Shown here: positions 28,925 through 41,176 of the stretch, in pieces
Layout: every line of letters starts with the position of its first letter
Position numbering within the stretch: position 1 is the first letter of the stretch
From: Sapria himalayana
Lineage: Eukaryota; Streptophyta; Magnoliopsida; Malpighiales; Rafflesiaceae
Direction of reading: 5' to 3'
DNA: 64,000 nt
Assembly: GCA_029783825.1 (NCBI GenBank)
Contig: JAREIK010002443.1
Location: 188,722 to 252,721, forward strand
Made by a program: the position numbers and the translations under genes
Notes under the pieces: generated by a model
Databases searched by the model: none
Seen by the model: only the letters and a program-made list of their open reading frames with translations
Told to the model about the DNA's origin: nothing

Positions 28925-31900
28925 TAGTTAAGGAAGATGATCGTGAATGGATGTACAATGCTCAAATAATCAATGGAATGTTCTCTAATGAATGGGGGAT
29001 AAAGTTGATGAATATGTTGAGCTTGCTCTTAAACATCCTGAGTGTATGAATGGTGGTACACATATAAGGTGTCCTTGTACTTTAGTTAAATATCAAATAA
29101 GTCCAACAAAGTAGTATGAATTTGTTGAGTTTGCTTTTAGAATGTTGAGATTGTGAAGATGCTTTTGTATAGAAGTGGTTTTGTTGTGGATTACTATGTT
29201 TGGATATACCATGGTAAGAAGCAAGTCCAACAAAGGTGTTCGAGCTCAGTACAGATGTTAGTAAGTGAAACTAATCAGATGGTCTCGGATAATATGAATC
29301 ACACTACATACTATAGAATGGTTTGTGATGCCGTGGGTCCTGAATTCAACCTGAATGAGGAGCCCAATGCCAAGGCAAGGAATTTGTATGACATGATTCG
29401 AGTTGGAGACAAACCTATTATGAAAAAAATTCTAAGTATAATCAACTACCTGTGGTCGTTAGGATGTGAGAAATAAAGTGTAGACATAGGTGTCCATGGG
29501 CATGGTTTGATGATTTGTCTAATTTTATTCAAGAATTGTTTCTTGGAGATAATCTAATGCCATTGGATTTCTATAGCATGAAGAAGTTTGTTAGAGGCTT
29601 GGGATTGCCCATTCAGGTCATTCATTATTGTGTGAACAACTGTATGATAAATGAGGGTCATGACAATGACCTTAAGAGTTATAAAATATGTGGTCATGCT
29701 CGGTACAAGCAAAAAGGTTAGGATTTCTGGAAATAGATTGTATATACGGAAGTTGAAGGTGCCATATAAGAAGATGCATAATTTTCCAATAACATCTAGG
29801 TTGCAGAGATTGTATGCATCAATCACAACATCTATGAAATGAGGTGGCATTCATAGCATCATATGGAGGATGGTAAGATGTGTCACCCTTCTGATGCTCC
29901 TACTTGGAAACATTTTGATGGGTGTTTTCCTGATTTTTCTTCTAATATTTGAAATGTTAGGCTAGGTTTGGCTGATGGTTTTTAGCCATTTGGTCAATCT
30001 GGACAGTAATATTCATTGTGGCCTGTGGTGGTAATGATGTATAACTTGCCTCCAGACTTATGTTTTTTACTATGTTAGAGTCGGGGCCAACGAATCCAAA
30101 GGGGAAGATATGTGTTTTCTTGCAGTCATTGATAGTGGAGTTGAAAAGTCTTTGGGGTGTTGGTGTTCAAACTTATAATATTTCCAAATGGAAAAATTAT
30201 CAGATGCGCGCTGCCCTCATATGGACCATAAATGACTTTTTAGCATATTCTATGATGTCTGGGTGGAGTACAACTGGTATGTTAGCATGTCTGCATTCTA
30301 TGGAAGATTCTGATGCTTTTATATTAATTAAGAGTGGAAAATAGTTGTGGTTATACAACTATCAGAAGTTGTTGCCCATTAATCATTCGTTTCGACATAA
30401 CACAAAAAACTTCATTAAGAATAGAAAGGTTACTAAACAATTCACGAAGGTTAGATTTAGGGATGAAATTATATAGGATTTGAATAACATAGGGTTGAGG
30501 AACGTGATAGACATTGATGCTGAGGTTGTGAATGCAGCTATATCTAAAATTTGTGGGTGAAATAAGAGAAGTATTTTTTCAGATTTTCCCTACTTGCGTG
30601 ACCACTTGCTCAGGCACAATCTTGATGTTATGCATATTGAGAAGAATGTGTTTGACAATATTTTCAATACAGTATTTAACATTACAGGGAAAACTAAGGA
30701 CACGTACAAGTCAAGAGATGAGTTGAATAAATATTGTCATTGTTCTCAATTTGTAAAGAAAAATTGTCACCATTAAATACCCTAATGTGTCATTTGTTGT
30801 GAATAAATCATAGAAGAATGATATGTTGGAGTGGGTAGATGTGAACAAACTTAGATGTTTGGCATGAAGAGTCATGATTGTCATGTATTCATGCAAAGGT
30901 TGTTATCAATTACTCTTCGAGAATTTCTGCTTAATAGAATATGGGAGCCGATAACTGAGATTTATTTATTCTTCAAGCAAACTTCTTCTTCTTTGACTGA
31001 TGAGGAATTCAAAAATATGGATGAATAAATTTCTATTATCTTATTAAATCTTGAAGAAATCTTCCCACTAAGTTTTTTGACTCAATGGAACATCTTCTCG
31101 TGGTCCTATCCACTAACATTAGATATATCCTCCAAAAAGGTAATATTAATTCACACAACCAATTCTTTTCATACACACACACACACACACACACAAATGA
31201 CTTGAAATATTCAATAATCTTTTTATAGATACTTTAGGAAAATAAAACATACAAAATGAATAGGGTTCAGGTTGATGATTCTATATCAATAGGTTAAATT
31301 ATGGATGAGGCTGCCAAATTAGCATCATTATATTTTAAAGAAGGAAATCCAACTCTTCCACTTAAGGAAAAATAGAATGAGGTTTATCTTATTGACATTA
31401 TGGATAATGGTATGTTTAAAATTTTCAAGCCTTGGGTAAAGAAATTGGTGCTTAAGTAAAATGGTATCTAGCAGACAATGAATATACTATAGTACTTTTA
31501 TATGTCCTAATGAATTGTACAGAGGTTCAATCATTCATATAGTAAGTATTACCTAAAAGACAAAAGAGATCTATTTACCATTTTAATTTATTATTTCCTA
31601 TCAATGTATCCATTATTTCTAAATTCTTTTTTTTCAATTTGTTACAGATAAACATAAATAGTTTCCAAACATGAATGAAGAAGCTTTAAATGCAGTGACG
31701 AAGCAAGAATTTCCATCATTGTTTGAAAAATACATATATTTACTTAAAGTGAAAATCACATAATAATTATTTTGTTCTAATAAAAATTTATAATTATAAT
31801 CTCAACAATCCACTAATTTTCGATTGCAGGTTCATGATCATGAAAATAAAATTTCCAATCATTATCTTCGACTTATAGCATGAGGTCCTCTAAGTGAGGT

Positions 31901-32584
31901 TAGAACTTATAATGGTTACTAGTGTGGATGGTTTTAAATTTCACACTAAATTGTACAGTAGTTGTCAGGCAATAGACAATATGGCGCAATGCATTAAACG
32001 ATCCGTATACAATGAAATTGAATATGACTATTACGAGACTCTGGTCAAAGTGATCGAGTTAGAATTTGTAGCCCTCCCAGTTAAAGTAATTGTATTATTT
32101 AAATGTGAATGATTTGATCCAATACCACATGTTAGTAGTGTTGTCCATCCGTGATATTAACTTGTTGATGTGCACAATAAAAAATGATTCAATATGTATG
32201 AACCTTTTGTATTAGTAGTACAAGCATCATAGGTTTATTATTGTGAATGTTCGGGTCGGACCCATCCTAGAAAGGATTGGAAAGCTGTGTGCAAGATAAA
32301 AGCAAGGGTTCAAAATTGACATCCTCGCATCACCAAGAACTAATATCATAGAACCAGCTTTTCAAAATGATTACAATGATGTTATAATCGAAGCTGTGGT
32401 GAGGGATGAAGATGTCATTTTAGTCACATCTTCTGAGATGGATATAAGTGGGAATTTAGATGTTGATGAATATTTAATTGATAATGAAGAAGAAATGAGT
32501 GTTGAAGAGAAGTTTGAAAATGATGTTACAACATTTGAAGAGGGAGATGAACTAGATTTGGATGATTCTGATGAGAATGAGTAG
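28925..32584 (+). pseudogene. TNP2-like CACTA transposase, broken
   Basis: This is the remnant of the main En/Spm transposase, which cuts and joins element ends in the nucleus. In order one can read: a transposase-associated domain (REWMYNAQIINGMF at about 28,945; GGTHIRCPCTLVKY near 29,050); the TNP2/Transposase_21 core with GPEFNLNEEPNAKA (about 29,340), MKKFVRGLGLPIQV (29,578) and ICGHARYKQK; WKHFDGCFPDFSSN near 29,910; the diagnostic RHNLDVMHIEKNVFDNIFNT at about 30,610; a DUF4218-like part (LNRIWEPITE near 30,930); and a DUF4216-like part with VYYCECSGRTHPRKDWKAV near 32,235. An acidic tail ends at the TAG at 32,582. Plausible introns remain (GTAATA at 31,139 to an AG at 31,229; another ending before 31,831). 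At least several frameshifts and stops, including TGA for an expected Trp after KCE near 32,109, make it non-functional. The family assignment is secure; exact exon edges are not. Confidence 0.92.
31173..31195 (+). repeat. (CA)n microsatellite in transposase intron
   Basis: A perfect CA run between the donor at 31,139 and the acceptor at 31,229. Confidence 0.95.
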
Positions 32585-32699
32585 ACAGTGAGTTTTATGT
32601 TATTTTAAACACCAATCATTTTTGTTTATGTTAATTGACTTATTTATTTTACTTGAAGCTTACTAATCAATAATGTGTTGTTTATTATTTTTAATAGAT

Positions 32700-34533
32700 A
32701 TGGCACGTGGACGAGGTAGATGCAGCACGCAGCAAGGTCATACCAGTTCTGGTATATGTAGCAAGGCATCAGGTATACACGAACCTGGTAGAAGGTCATG
32801 GTGTATGAGATGCCACTGTAGATAGAGAAGGTTGTGAATGTACTGTAGCAGTAGCATCAACAGACTGATCCACATAATGGTCCTGAGATTTTGATGAATG
32901 ATCAAGAGACATGGGAGGGAGAGGAGAAAGAGGATGGAGATGTTGGAGAGTCTTACTTAGAGCACCCTATAGACGAGACTCTCCCTATTGCTTAGTTTGA
33001 TCCGACAATTGATAATACATAAGATATAAAACTTAACTAATGATTTATTAATTTCTTAATTTATTTCTAACTTGCTATTAAATTTTAGGTTACAAGACAA
33101 AGTTAGAGTGTATGTTTCCATTTCTAGAGTTTTGAGGACAATTTTCAGAAAGTCCTTTAAACCTTATGGACATAATTGGAAGTCACTGACACATAGAGAC
33201 CAATTAATAATTTGGAGAGAATTTAAGGTACATATTACTACCTAATATTTTTTACATATTTTATTTATTCTTTTGTTCACTGATTAATAATATTTTAATT
33301 ATAATTGCAAAATGTTTATATGTGGACACAACCAAATGAGGTGATCAAAAGTGTGTTCTACAAACATGTTGCTAGTCGGTATAAAGACACCATGTATGAG
33401 GTCAAATATAAATGGTTCAAGAAGAAAGAATAAGATTTGAATGTCCCAGATCATGTTTTCAAGAAGTGGCTGAGAAGATGTGAAGATCTTGATTATAAAA
33501 AGAGGTTTGATAAACATAGCGGCAATCTTAACTCATAGTGGGCTGGGGAGGGTAGTGGCATGTCAACACACACTTTTGGATATCGCTCTATGCGTGAGCA
33601 TGAATGAGCATTGATATTATTTATAATTTATACTTTTTATGTTTATTACTTTATGAATTATGTTCAATTATGCCTAATTTTCATTTGTCATAAAAATAAT
33701 TTTTTCATTAGAATTAACGTATGTATTATGTGAAATTAAATACATGCAAGGAGGTTAAAAAGCCTAGTGCTCCTCACTTATTCAAATACACACACACGAA
33801 GGCTCATGATGATCAGACTTTTTTTGATCAGAGATCTCGTACAGTAAATGTAAGTTTCATTAAAAAAATATATTTTCTTTTTTTTTTGAATATAAATTTA
33901 AATACATATCGTACATGTTTATTAGGTGAGATATGAGGAAATACTAGCTGCTATGACTCAAGTGTATTCTAGTCTACTTCATGTTCATGTGATGGTGCAA
34001 CAGGTAGTTCTTATTCATCAGCTATACCAGTTGATACGAATCAAATTTGGTATGTGGCCGTTGATGGCAAGGAGAAGATGTCCGTCTTTGGCGTTGGTTC
34101 ATCGACATCATCATTCTACTTGCATTGGCGACCAGATAATGAAGCTGCATTTTCAGGACCATATTCAAATTTGTTCTTGATGATGGAGAAATTTCAAAAT
34201 GTGATGCGAAATGATATATAGTATTAGTAGGCCGATACCGAGACATGCATGATTGACTATGAGGATGATAGGGATGAGTTGTGTCTGCATTTTGACTGGC
34301 TTACAAAAAAGTTTCAAGATGGAGGACTACGATTTAACCCTGATGTTCTACCTCGGATTATTCAACGTAATACTCTAGCTATAACATCTACTCCATCACC
34401 TACAGCAGCCCCTATAGCAACCACATTAGGACTAGCAGTAGTATACAGCTCAACCTTAGTACCCGACATCTCACCATGCAAACCAAATATGTCTCAGCAT
34501 AATGATTATGAAACTCGGTCGGTAAATCATTAG
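32700..34533 (+). pseudogene. TNPA / Transposase_24-like CACTA protein, broken
   Basis: Second gene of the nested CACTA element, 115 bp after the TNP2 stop. It starts after a TTTAATAG acceptor with MARGRGR, a basic N-terminus typical of these proteins. Later exons read RVYVSISRVLRTIFRKSF and HRDQLIIWREFK (33,105-33,228, ending in AAG|GTACAT), then YMWTQPNEVIKSVFYKHVAS and VFKKWLRRCEDLDYKKRF (33,320-33,515). Next comes KKPSAPHLFKYTHTKAHDDQ (33,751-33,850, donor GTAAGT), and finally an exon from 33,926 with VRYEEILAAMTQVYS and, after a frameshift, DGKEKMSVFGVGSS. This order matches the plant Transposase_24 family, thought to bind subterminal repeats. Stops at about 32,828, 33,432 and elsewhere and the frameshift disable it. 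Confidence 0.82.
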
Positions 34534-34600
34534 TAATAGGTTTACCAACCAAAAAATAGCTAATTACTGAGAAATAATTGGTCGATAATTCAGTGAATTT

Positions 34601-37559
34601 TATTAGAGATCACACATCTTAGTATTATAATCGCTTAGATACTTTTAACTTTAAAATTCTTATAAAATACAATATATTAGAATTTTTATAATCATACATT
34701 TAAGTGATAAAGAATAAATACACCTAAAAAAATATAGCTTACAATATACACACATAATTCTCACTACAAATATGTTTTGTAATCCTCTATATAAAAATAT
34801 GAAAATGATTATGATAACTTACTTACTTAAAAGTACTCATATAAAACATTAAATATTTATAAAAAAATGATAAATTATATAATAATTGAGAAATATTGTT
34901 AGTTTCTTAAATATTAGATCATTTAAATCTCATGATGATTATAGTTTGCATATGTGTTTCAAAAGGTAGATATAAAATTAGATCATTTAAATCCCAACAG
35001 ATATCTTGAAGCAATGGTGATTTCAGAATTTCCAAGACATACATAGAAGAATGTCTCACATCCTTTTTTAACTTATAAATTTCTGCAAATGTCCCAAAAA
35101 ATCTATATCATGTCCCCACAAACCAAAATTTTTATAATTTATTGTGTTTTTCAGATATATGTCAGCACCTTTTGTGCATTCATGATATGTTTCTTTTATT
35201 TTCAGATATTCTTTATGAAGTTCCATATGAAACACACCCATGAAATCCACATATAAACCATTTATATTCTGAATTTGAATATTGAGGTTTTGAGCATAGC
35301 CAGAACCATGGGTCCTTCAATGTTAGTATGGAGCCACAAATGAAACATTTTTTTCATAAGTTAGTCTGTTAGTGAAGAAAATCATCATGAATGGTTCTCT
35401 CTAACATCCAGCATCCATTGCCAACAATTTTTTAGAAATAAAATTATACGCCAAAAACTCATTGATTTAAGAAGCATATTAGCTCCTTGATAATCTCCTT
35501 TCAAATTTTATATGGCAATGCCCCATTGAAGAAAGTAATGTATCATCAAAAAATGAAAGAAATAGATGACTTGATGATAAATAAAAATCTTTGGAACACA
35601 TTGGAATGTAAATACATTGTTCGCCAAACAACAACAGCATTTCATGTTCTTAATTAAGCATCTCAGAGTCCACAAGTCACCCATTATTGGTCCCCCACCA
35701 CCAATCAAAGTAACACACAGTAACAAAGTAACAAAGAATATGAATATAATACTTACCCAAAATAAAACTTACAATATTTCACTCTACCATATTATTGGTT
35801 CAACTGAGTTTTACCCTCAATAAAACATCGAGACTAAATCTCATCGTAGTGATGTAAATATGTCTAGGAGAACATAGTATCAAAAATAATAATGAAAATA
35901 TAAAGTTAACCCAAGATATTGATTCCTTACCATCATCTTTTTGAGGTATGTAAGTTCCATTCAAATATACTCAGCCAATATATCTGAATTTGAGCAGATT
36001 TTATACCATTGTGCATAAGAACCCTATTAGTTGTAGCATTTAAGTTATGATTAAATTTCCAAGTTGCAGCATAAATCCAAACTTCAAGAACCTTTTAATG
36101 AAATCGAATTGCTTGAGCTAGTACCTACATGAATTAAAACAAATGGATTAACCTAAAAAGGTCTAGAGCTCGATCATAAAAGTAACCTAATATAGCTATA
36201 TCCAATGATAATAATGTGTCTATGCTCAGAAATGTCAATATTTTATAGTTTGATGCTATAGTAAGATATCCTGGCATGCTCTACAACTTGATTAATTCAA
36301 GTGAAATGGATCGAAGATTGATACAAGAGATAGGGATGCTGATAAAAACATGAACATGTGTGAGACTGAAATAATCAATAACATGATATGATATTGAATT
36401 GCAAATTTTTTGCCTTAAAACCCTAAAAATTAATTTAAAAAAAGGAACAATACCTTCTTCATCATCAATATTTTACATGAGAACTTGTTTGTGGTGCTCC
36501 TATAAGTCGGTGTTCATGCTTACCAAAGCGAAGATGGTTCAACGAGATGAAGGTATAGAGATTATGAAGAGGGTTCCATTTGGATGAAAAAACATGTGCG
36601 ATTAATCATGATTCATGGTATAAATAAAGTGCCTGATATACAGACGCATGAGTGGAGAAGTGAATGTTGGAGATGATGTGGAAAAAGCTATAGATTCCTG
36701 CAGCCAAGGAAAAAATGCTAGTGTTCTGGTTTATGTCTTGACTATTCTACATTGTATGTTGTGTTTTTCTGAAATCACATTGGATTTCTAAAATGGCATC
36801 GAGTTTTGAAATCACAACTTTAGTAACTCTTCATATTTGGGTTTGTAAAAAAAAATTAAATTTAGCTACGAATTACCAAGGGAAAATCCGTCTCTAATGT
36901 TGTTGCAAAATTTTCATATTAATTTATTTTAAAAAAGCATATTATTTCATATAACCTTAATTAAATTGTATAAATATATAACACTACAAAATTTATTATA
37001 TTTCATATTTTTAATAATTTATGGATAAATCAATAGTATTCTTTTATAAATAAAAAAATATTATGAAATTATAAAAAAGTATTTCATAAATAAACATATA
37101 TATATATATATATATATATGATTATACATTTTTAAGAATTTAATATATTTTTATGAATATAATATGAAATACATTTTTAGACATAAAAATTCATATTATT
37201 TGATATAATTTATAATTTATAAAAATCCTAAAATAACATAAAGTGAGAAGATTATAAAAAAAGATATATTTATTATTTTAATATGAACGGATTATAAAAA
37301 GCTAATATTAAATATTTTAGTTTAACTCTTATAAATTTCAGTAGTGCAAAAATAAAACTTGAATTCAAATCAATGTATGGTCAGATTTGTAGTGCTCTTC
37401 AAAATTGTTTATAGGACTAATAATAATTTTAAGTATTTTTAGGACAAAAAAAATATCATTAGTAATATTTTTTAAAACTCTTTTGAAACCATAAAAAAAT
37501 TTTGAAGTATTCTTTTAATAAGCACCTCGAGAAATTTTTTTTATAAATCATCAAAATTT
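34601..37559. other. AT-rich interior of outer CACTA element, no recognised gene
   Basis: After the nested element the sequence is AT-rich with scattered short ORFs. The minus-strand ORF 35,508-35,726 reads through YFLQWGIAI and continues past its stop as NLKGDYQGANMLLKSMS in the same direction, which has a protein-like look, but I cannot name it. A (TA)n run lies at 37,096-37,119. At 36,864-36,900 a TTAGCTACGAATTACC motif recalls the outer subterminal repeats. A TTTCAGTAGTG sequence ends at 37,346. Confidence 0.4.
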
Positions 37560-38079
37560 TTTGGATATAATATATGTGTTTAATGGGCCAGGTGGCCAGG
37601 GCATGGCCCAAAGTCTGACACAATTCACTCATGCCAAGCCCGACATGGCAGGCTGCAATGTCATGCCCAGGCCCATGGTTGGGTGACCCTCTGCATGAAT
37701 CATGTCGGGCCATTTCTAGAGATTTTGGCCCATGTGTCATGCCAAGCATGGCATGGGTGCTTGGAACATGGGCATGGCAGGGGGGATGATGTGGTGACGC
37801 ACAATGGGCAATGACTTGACATGCCCAATGGGCGATGGTGATGTGGCGACATGCCTATTGAAATCTTAATTTTTTTTAAAAAATACCCACCGAGAGTCAA
37901 ATCAACCCGTCCACCCCGACCAATCTAGTCTAAACCATTCGAACTTGGGTAGATTCTAAGCCACAGGTAGTGTCTGGCCCAAACCACCGTGTCAGGCGAG
38001 CCATGACAGGAACATCAAGCCAGCCTAGAGGGGCCAGAAAAAAATGGGAAAGGCCAGCCCAACCCTTTTGACACCTCTA
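37560..38079. mobile_element. GC-rich hAT-like element fragment
   Basis: A sharp GC-rich block with many GGCATGG, GGCCCA and CATGCC words in both orientations ends in CAACCCTTTTGACACCTCTA. Read from the right this is TAGAGGTGTCAAAAGGGTTG, the form of terminal repeat common in plant hAT non-autonomous elements, followed by GGCTGGCC as usual. A matching left terminus was not found, so the element is either truncated or its left end is decayed. Several frames are open, but the products are low-complexity. Confidence 0.5.
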
Positions 38080-38099
38080 AGATGTAATTAAACATCTAT

Positions 38100-39106
38100 T
38101 CATTTATACTTAAATATCAATTTATTTTATTTAAAAATTTTGAAAAATATAAATTTTTTTTAAAATTCAAATAATTCAAATTTTTTGAAAATATATATTT
38201 TTAAAGATTTATATAATCATAAAAATAATTATTTATTTGTTTATTCATTAATTCACATTTTTTGTAAAATTTTTTATCATACAAATAATTATTTTAGGTT
38301 TTTATTATTACAATTATTTATGTATGTTCATTTATTACTTCAAATATTTTAAAAAATATTTATAATTATAGAATTAATTATTTAATCTATATATTAATAA
38401 GTATAATTATATATCATAATTAAATAATTTAAATAATGTTTTGTATTATTTTTTAAAATTTTCTAAAAATAAAAATACTTATCTTAGTCTTTATTAATAT
38501 AAATTTTTATTCGTATTTAGATAATTTTTTTATAATTTAATTATAATATCCTATTTTTATAATTATATAAGGAGAAGGTGTTTTTCAAAGATTCCTTATC
38601 CAAAGACCATGATAGACCTTACATATATAAAATTTTAAAAAATATTAAAACAAATAATATATAAAGAAAATAATTCACTATAGATTAAAGACAAAAATTA
38701 ATCCCGAGCTAAATAGCTAGGGAAGAATGCCTAGTTAAATAAATATATTTTGTGATACTTATAATTTAAGGACTAATGGCTTACTATTAATATATAATTA
38801 TATAAAAAATTTCCAAATAACTATTAAGTGAGCGATTTTTTCTAAAGCTAATTAGCTAGAAAAATTCCATCTCTAAAGTTGTTACTAAATTTGGTGCCAA
38901 TCTTTGAGCCAAAATTTATGACATTATTAACAAGGGACAAGTTTCCATCAAAAATATCCATCTTTAATCAGTCACAAATCTATCACAAATTTTTTATTTA
39001 ATCTAAAACCATACATCTCTTGTTATACCCTAGCTAATCCCTCACAAATTAGCTAGGGATTATTTTTCTAGAAAAGTTTTTGTAGCTTGACACAATTTTT
39101 GTAGTG
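38100..39106 (+). repeat. 3' subterminal and terminal region of outer CACTA element
   Basis: AT-rich, without ORFs. From 38,700 on it carries AAATAGCTAGGGAAG, TTAGCTAGAAAAATTCC and AAATTAGCTAGGGATT motifs and ends in TTTTTGTAGTG. A segment near 38,867 (TCCATCTCTAAAGTTGTTAC) resembles 36,888 (TCCGTCTCTAATGTTGTTGC), so part of the region is duplicated. Confidence 0.7.
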
Positions 39107-39590
39107 TATATCTATCAATCTATCTATTTATATATCTATATGTCTATCTATTTGTCTATCAATCAATCTATCAAAATATATATCTATTTGTCTAGCTAAC
39201 TATCTATCTTTCTAAATTTCTATATATCTATTAATCTGTCTATATATCTGTCTTTATATGTATTTGTCTATCTATGTATCTATCAGTCTTTTAGTCTGTA
39301 AATCTATCTATCTTTCTATCTATCAATATATCAATCAATCAATCAATTAATACGTCTATCTATCTGTTTACTTGTCTGTCTAACTATTTATCTACTTATC
39401 TATCTATCCAACTGTTTATCTATCTATATATCTATATATCTATCTGTATGTCTGTCTATATTTCTATCTATCTATATCTATCTATCTATATATATCTATT
39501 TATCTATCTACATATCTATCTATATGTAAATCTATCTATCTATCTATCTATAGGTTTATCTATCTATCTATCTTTAAATATGTCTATCTA

Positions 39591-39665
39591 TGTGCTTACA
39601 TATGTGTCTATCTATGTGACTAACTATGTGCTTACATATGTGTCTATCTATGTGACTAACTATGT
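39591..39665 (+). repeat. 36-bp higher-order duplication in TATC field
   Basis: TGTGCTTACATATGTGTC occurs at 39,591 and 39,627, and the following TATCTATGTGACTAAC is also duplicated. The copies are identical, so this is a young 36-bp duplication. Confidence 0.85.
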
Positions 39666-40610
39666 GTCGTTCTATTTATCTATTAATATATCTATCTTTC
39701 TATACATTTATTAATCTATAAGTCAATCTATTGGGTTATCGATATGTGTATCTATCTATCTATTTATTTGTCTATCTATCTATATATCTATCTGTCTATT
39801 TGTCTATCTATCTAAATAGCAACTAATAAATCAATAAATCTATCTATCTAATGATCTATAAATCTATATGTCTATATGTTTATCTATATATCTATCTATC
39901 TATTAATCTATCTATATATTTATCTATCTATCGATTTGTCTATCAATCATTCTATCTATAAGTCTCTCAATTTATCAATCAATGTGTTAATCATTCAATC
40001 TAGAAATCTATCTAACCTTATGTCTATCAATCTATTTTTCTAACTGTCTATCTATCTTTCTATCAATCTATCTATCAATTTGTCTATCGATGTATTTGTG
40101 TATCTATCTATATCCATATGTATCCTATCTATCTATCAATTTATATAACTATTTATCTATCTATATATGTGTCTATGTATGTGCATGTCTATCTGTTTAT
40201 GTATCTATCTATCTATCTATCAATCTATCTATCTTTATATCTATTTATATGCCTTTCAATCTATCGATCTGCCTATCTATTTTTTTATATGCCTACCTAT
40301 CTATCTATTTATGTATCTATATATCTATATATCTATATATCTGTCTATCTATCTATCTAAATATCAATTTGTCAATCTTTCTATTTATTTATTTCCCTAT
40401 CTATCTATTTATCTTTCAATCTATAAATCTATCTATCTATATATCTATTTGTATATCTATCTGTCTATATATCTATTTATATTTTTATCTATATGCCTTT
40501 CTATAAATCTTTCTATCTATATTTCTATATATCTATGTAACTATCTGACTATTTGTCTATATATAAATCTATTTATCTATTTATATATTTGTCTATCTAT
40601 CAATCTATCT

Positions 40611-40960
40611 ATCTACTTGTTTATTTATTTTTCTATCTATCTAATAATAAATTTATCTATGTTTATGTCTAACTATCTATCTATCTATCTTTCTATATAT
40701 TAGTCTATCTATTTGTCTATCTATCTATCTATCTATTTATTTTTCTGTCAAACATTCTACCTGTTAATCAGTTAGTCTATCTATCTATCTATCAACTTGT
40801 TTTTTTATTTGTCTATCTATCTAATAATAAATCTTGCTATCTCTATGTCTAAGTATCTATCTATCTCTCTTTCTATATATTAGTCTATCTATTTGTCTAT
40901 CTATCAATATATCAATCTATTTTTCTATCAAACATTCTACATGTTAATCAGTTATTCAAT
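40611..40960 (+). repeat. 180-bp tandem duplication in TATC field
   Basis: Three landmarks are each repeated exactly 180 bp apart: ACTTGTTT at 40,615/40,795, CTAATAATAAAT at 40,641/40,821, and CAAACATTCTACNTGTTAAT at about 40,750/40,930. The copies differ at scattered bases, so the event is older than the 36- and 40-bp duplications. Confidence 0.88.
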
Positions 40961-41144
40961 CAATCAATCAATCTATGTATATGCCTATCAATCTATTTAT
41001 ATGTCTATCTATTTGTATATATACGAATCTATCTTACAATATTTCTTTCAATCCGTCTGTCTATCTATCAATTTATGTATCTAACTATATATCTATTTAT
41101 CTATCTATCTATCTTTATGTATATCTTTATATCTATATATTTTC

Positions 41145-41176
<32 letters not shown>

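Larger units (their letters stand above)
24722..34600 (+). mobile_element. Nested CACTA (En/Spm) transposon, right end lost or unclear
   Basis: The left end is CACTACTAAAAATAAC, followed by many ACCGACCA and GGTCGGTA motifs in both orientations. Then come an AT-rich tandem array, a TNP2-type transposase pseudogene and a TNPA/Transposase_24-type pseudogene, which is the canonical order for plant CACTA elements. GGTCGGTAA-type motifs reappear at 34,517 and near 34,588, marking the 3' subterminal zone. No GTAGTG terminus matching the left end occurs nearby, so the right end is probably truncated. A weak candidate terminus (TTTCAGTAGTG, ending 37,346) lies 2.7 kb further on, without subterminal motifs. 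The motifs differ from those of the outer element, so this belongs to a different CACTA subfamily. Confidence 0.85.
19577..39106. mobile_element. Outer CACTA (En/Spm)-type DNA transposon, 19.5 kb, with nested insertions
   Basis: The left end reads CACTACAAAAAAA directly after the TATC array. The right end reads AATTTTTGTAGTG directly before the array resumes, so the ends are inverted copies with the CACTA signature. Both flanks carry subterminal motifs of the TTAGCTAGGGA type in both orientations (for example near 19,606, 19,868, 38,716 and 39,045), as expected for transposase-binding sites. The 3-bp flanks are TCT on the left and TAT on the right, so the expected 3-bp target duplication is imperfect by one base. 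Most of the length comes from inserts: a second CACTA element from 24,722 and a hAT-like end at 38,079. Intact transposase genes of its own are absent; only a weak minus-strand remnant near 20,100-20,370 is suspected. The boundaries are well supported; treating everything inside as one element is inference. Confidence 0.82.

Noticed and set aside
29554..29850. 98-codon minus-strand ORF
   Set aside because: It is the antisense shadow of the TNP2 region containing the VRGLGLPIQV motif on +.
37331..37346. TTTCAGTAGTG as the right terminus of the nested CACTA element
   Set aside because: It matches the left terminus at only about 12 of 16 bases, has no GGTCGGTA motifs nearby and no matching 3-bp flank, so I kept it only as a weak alternative.
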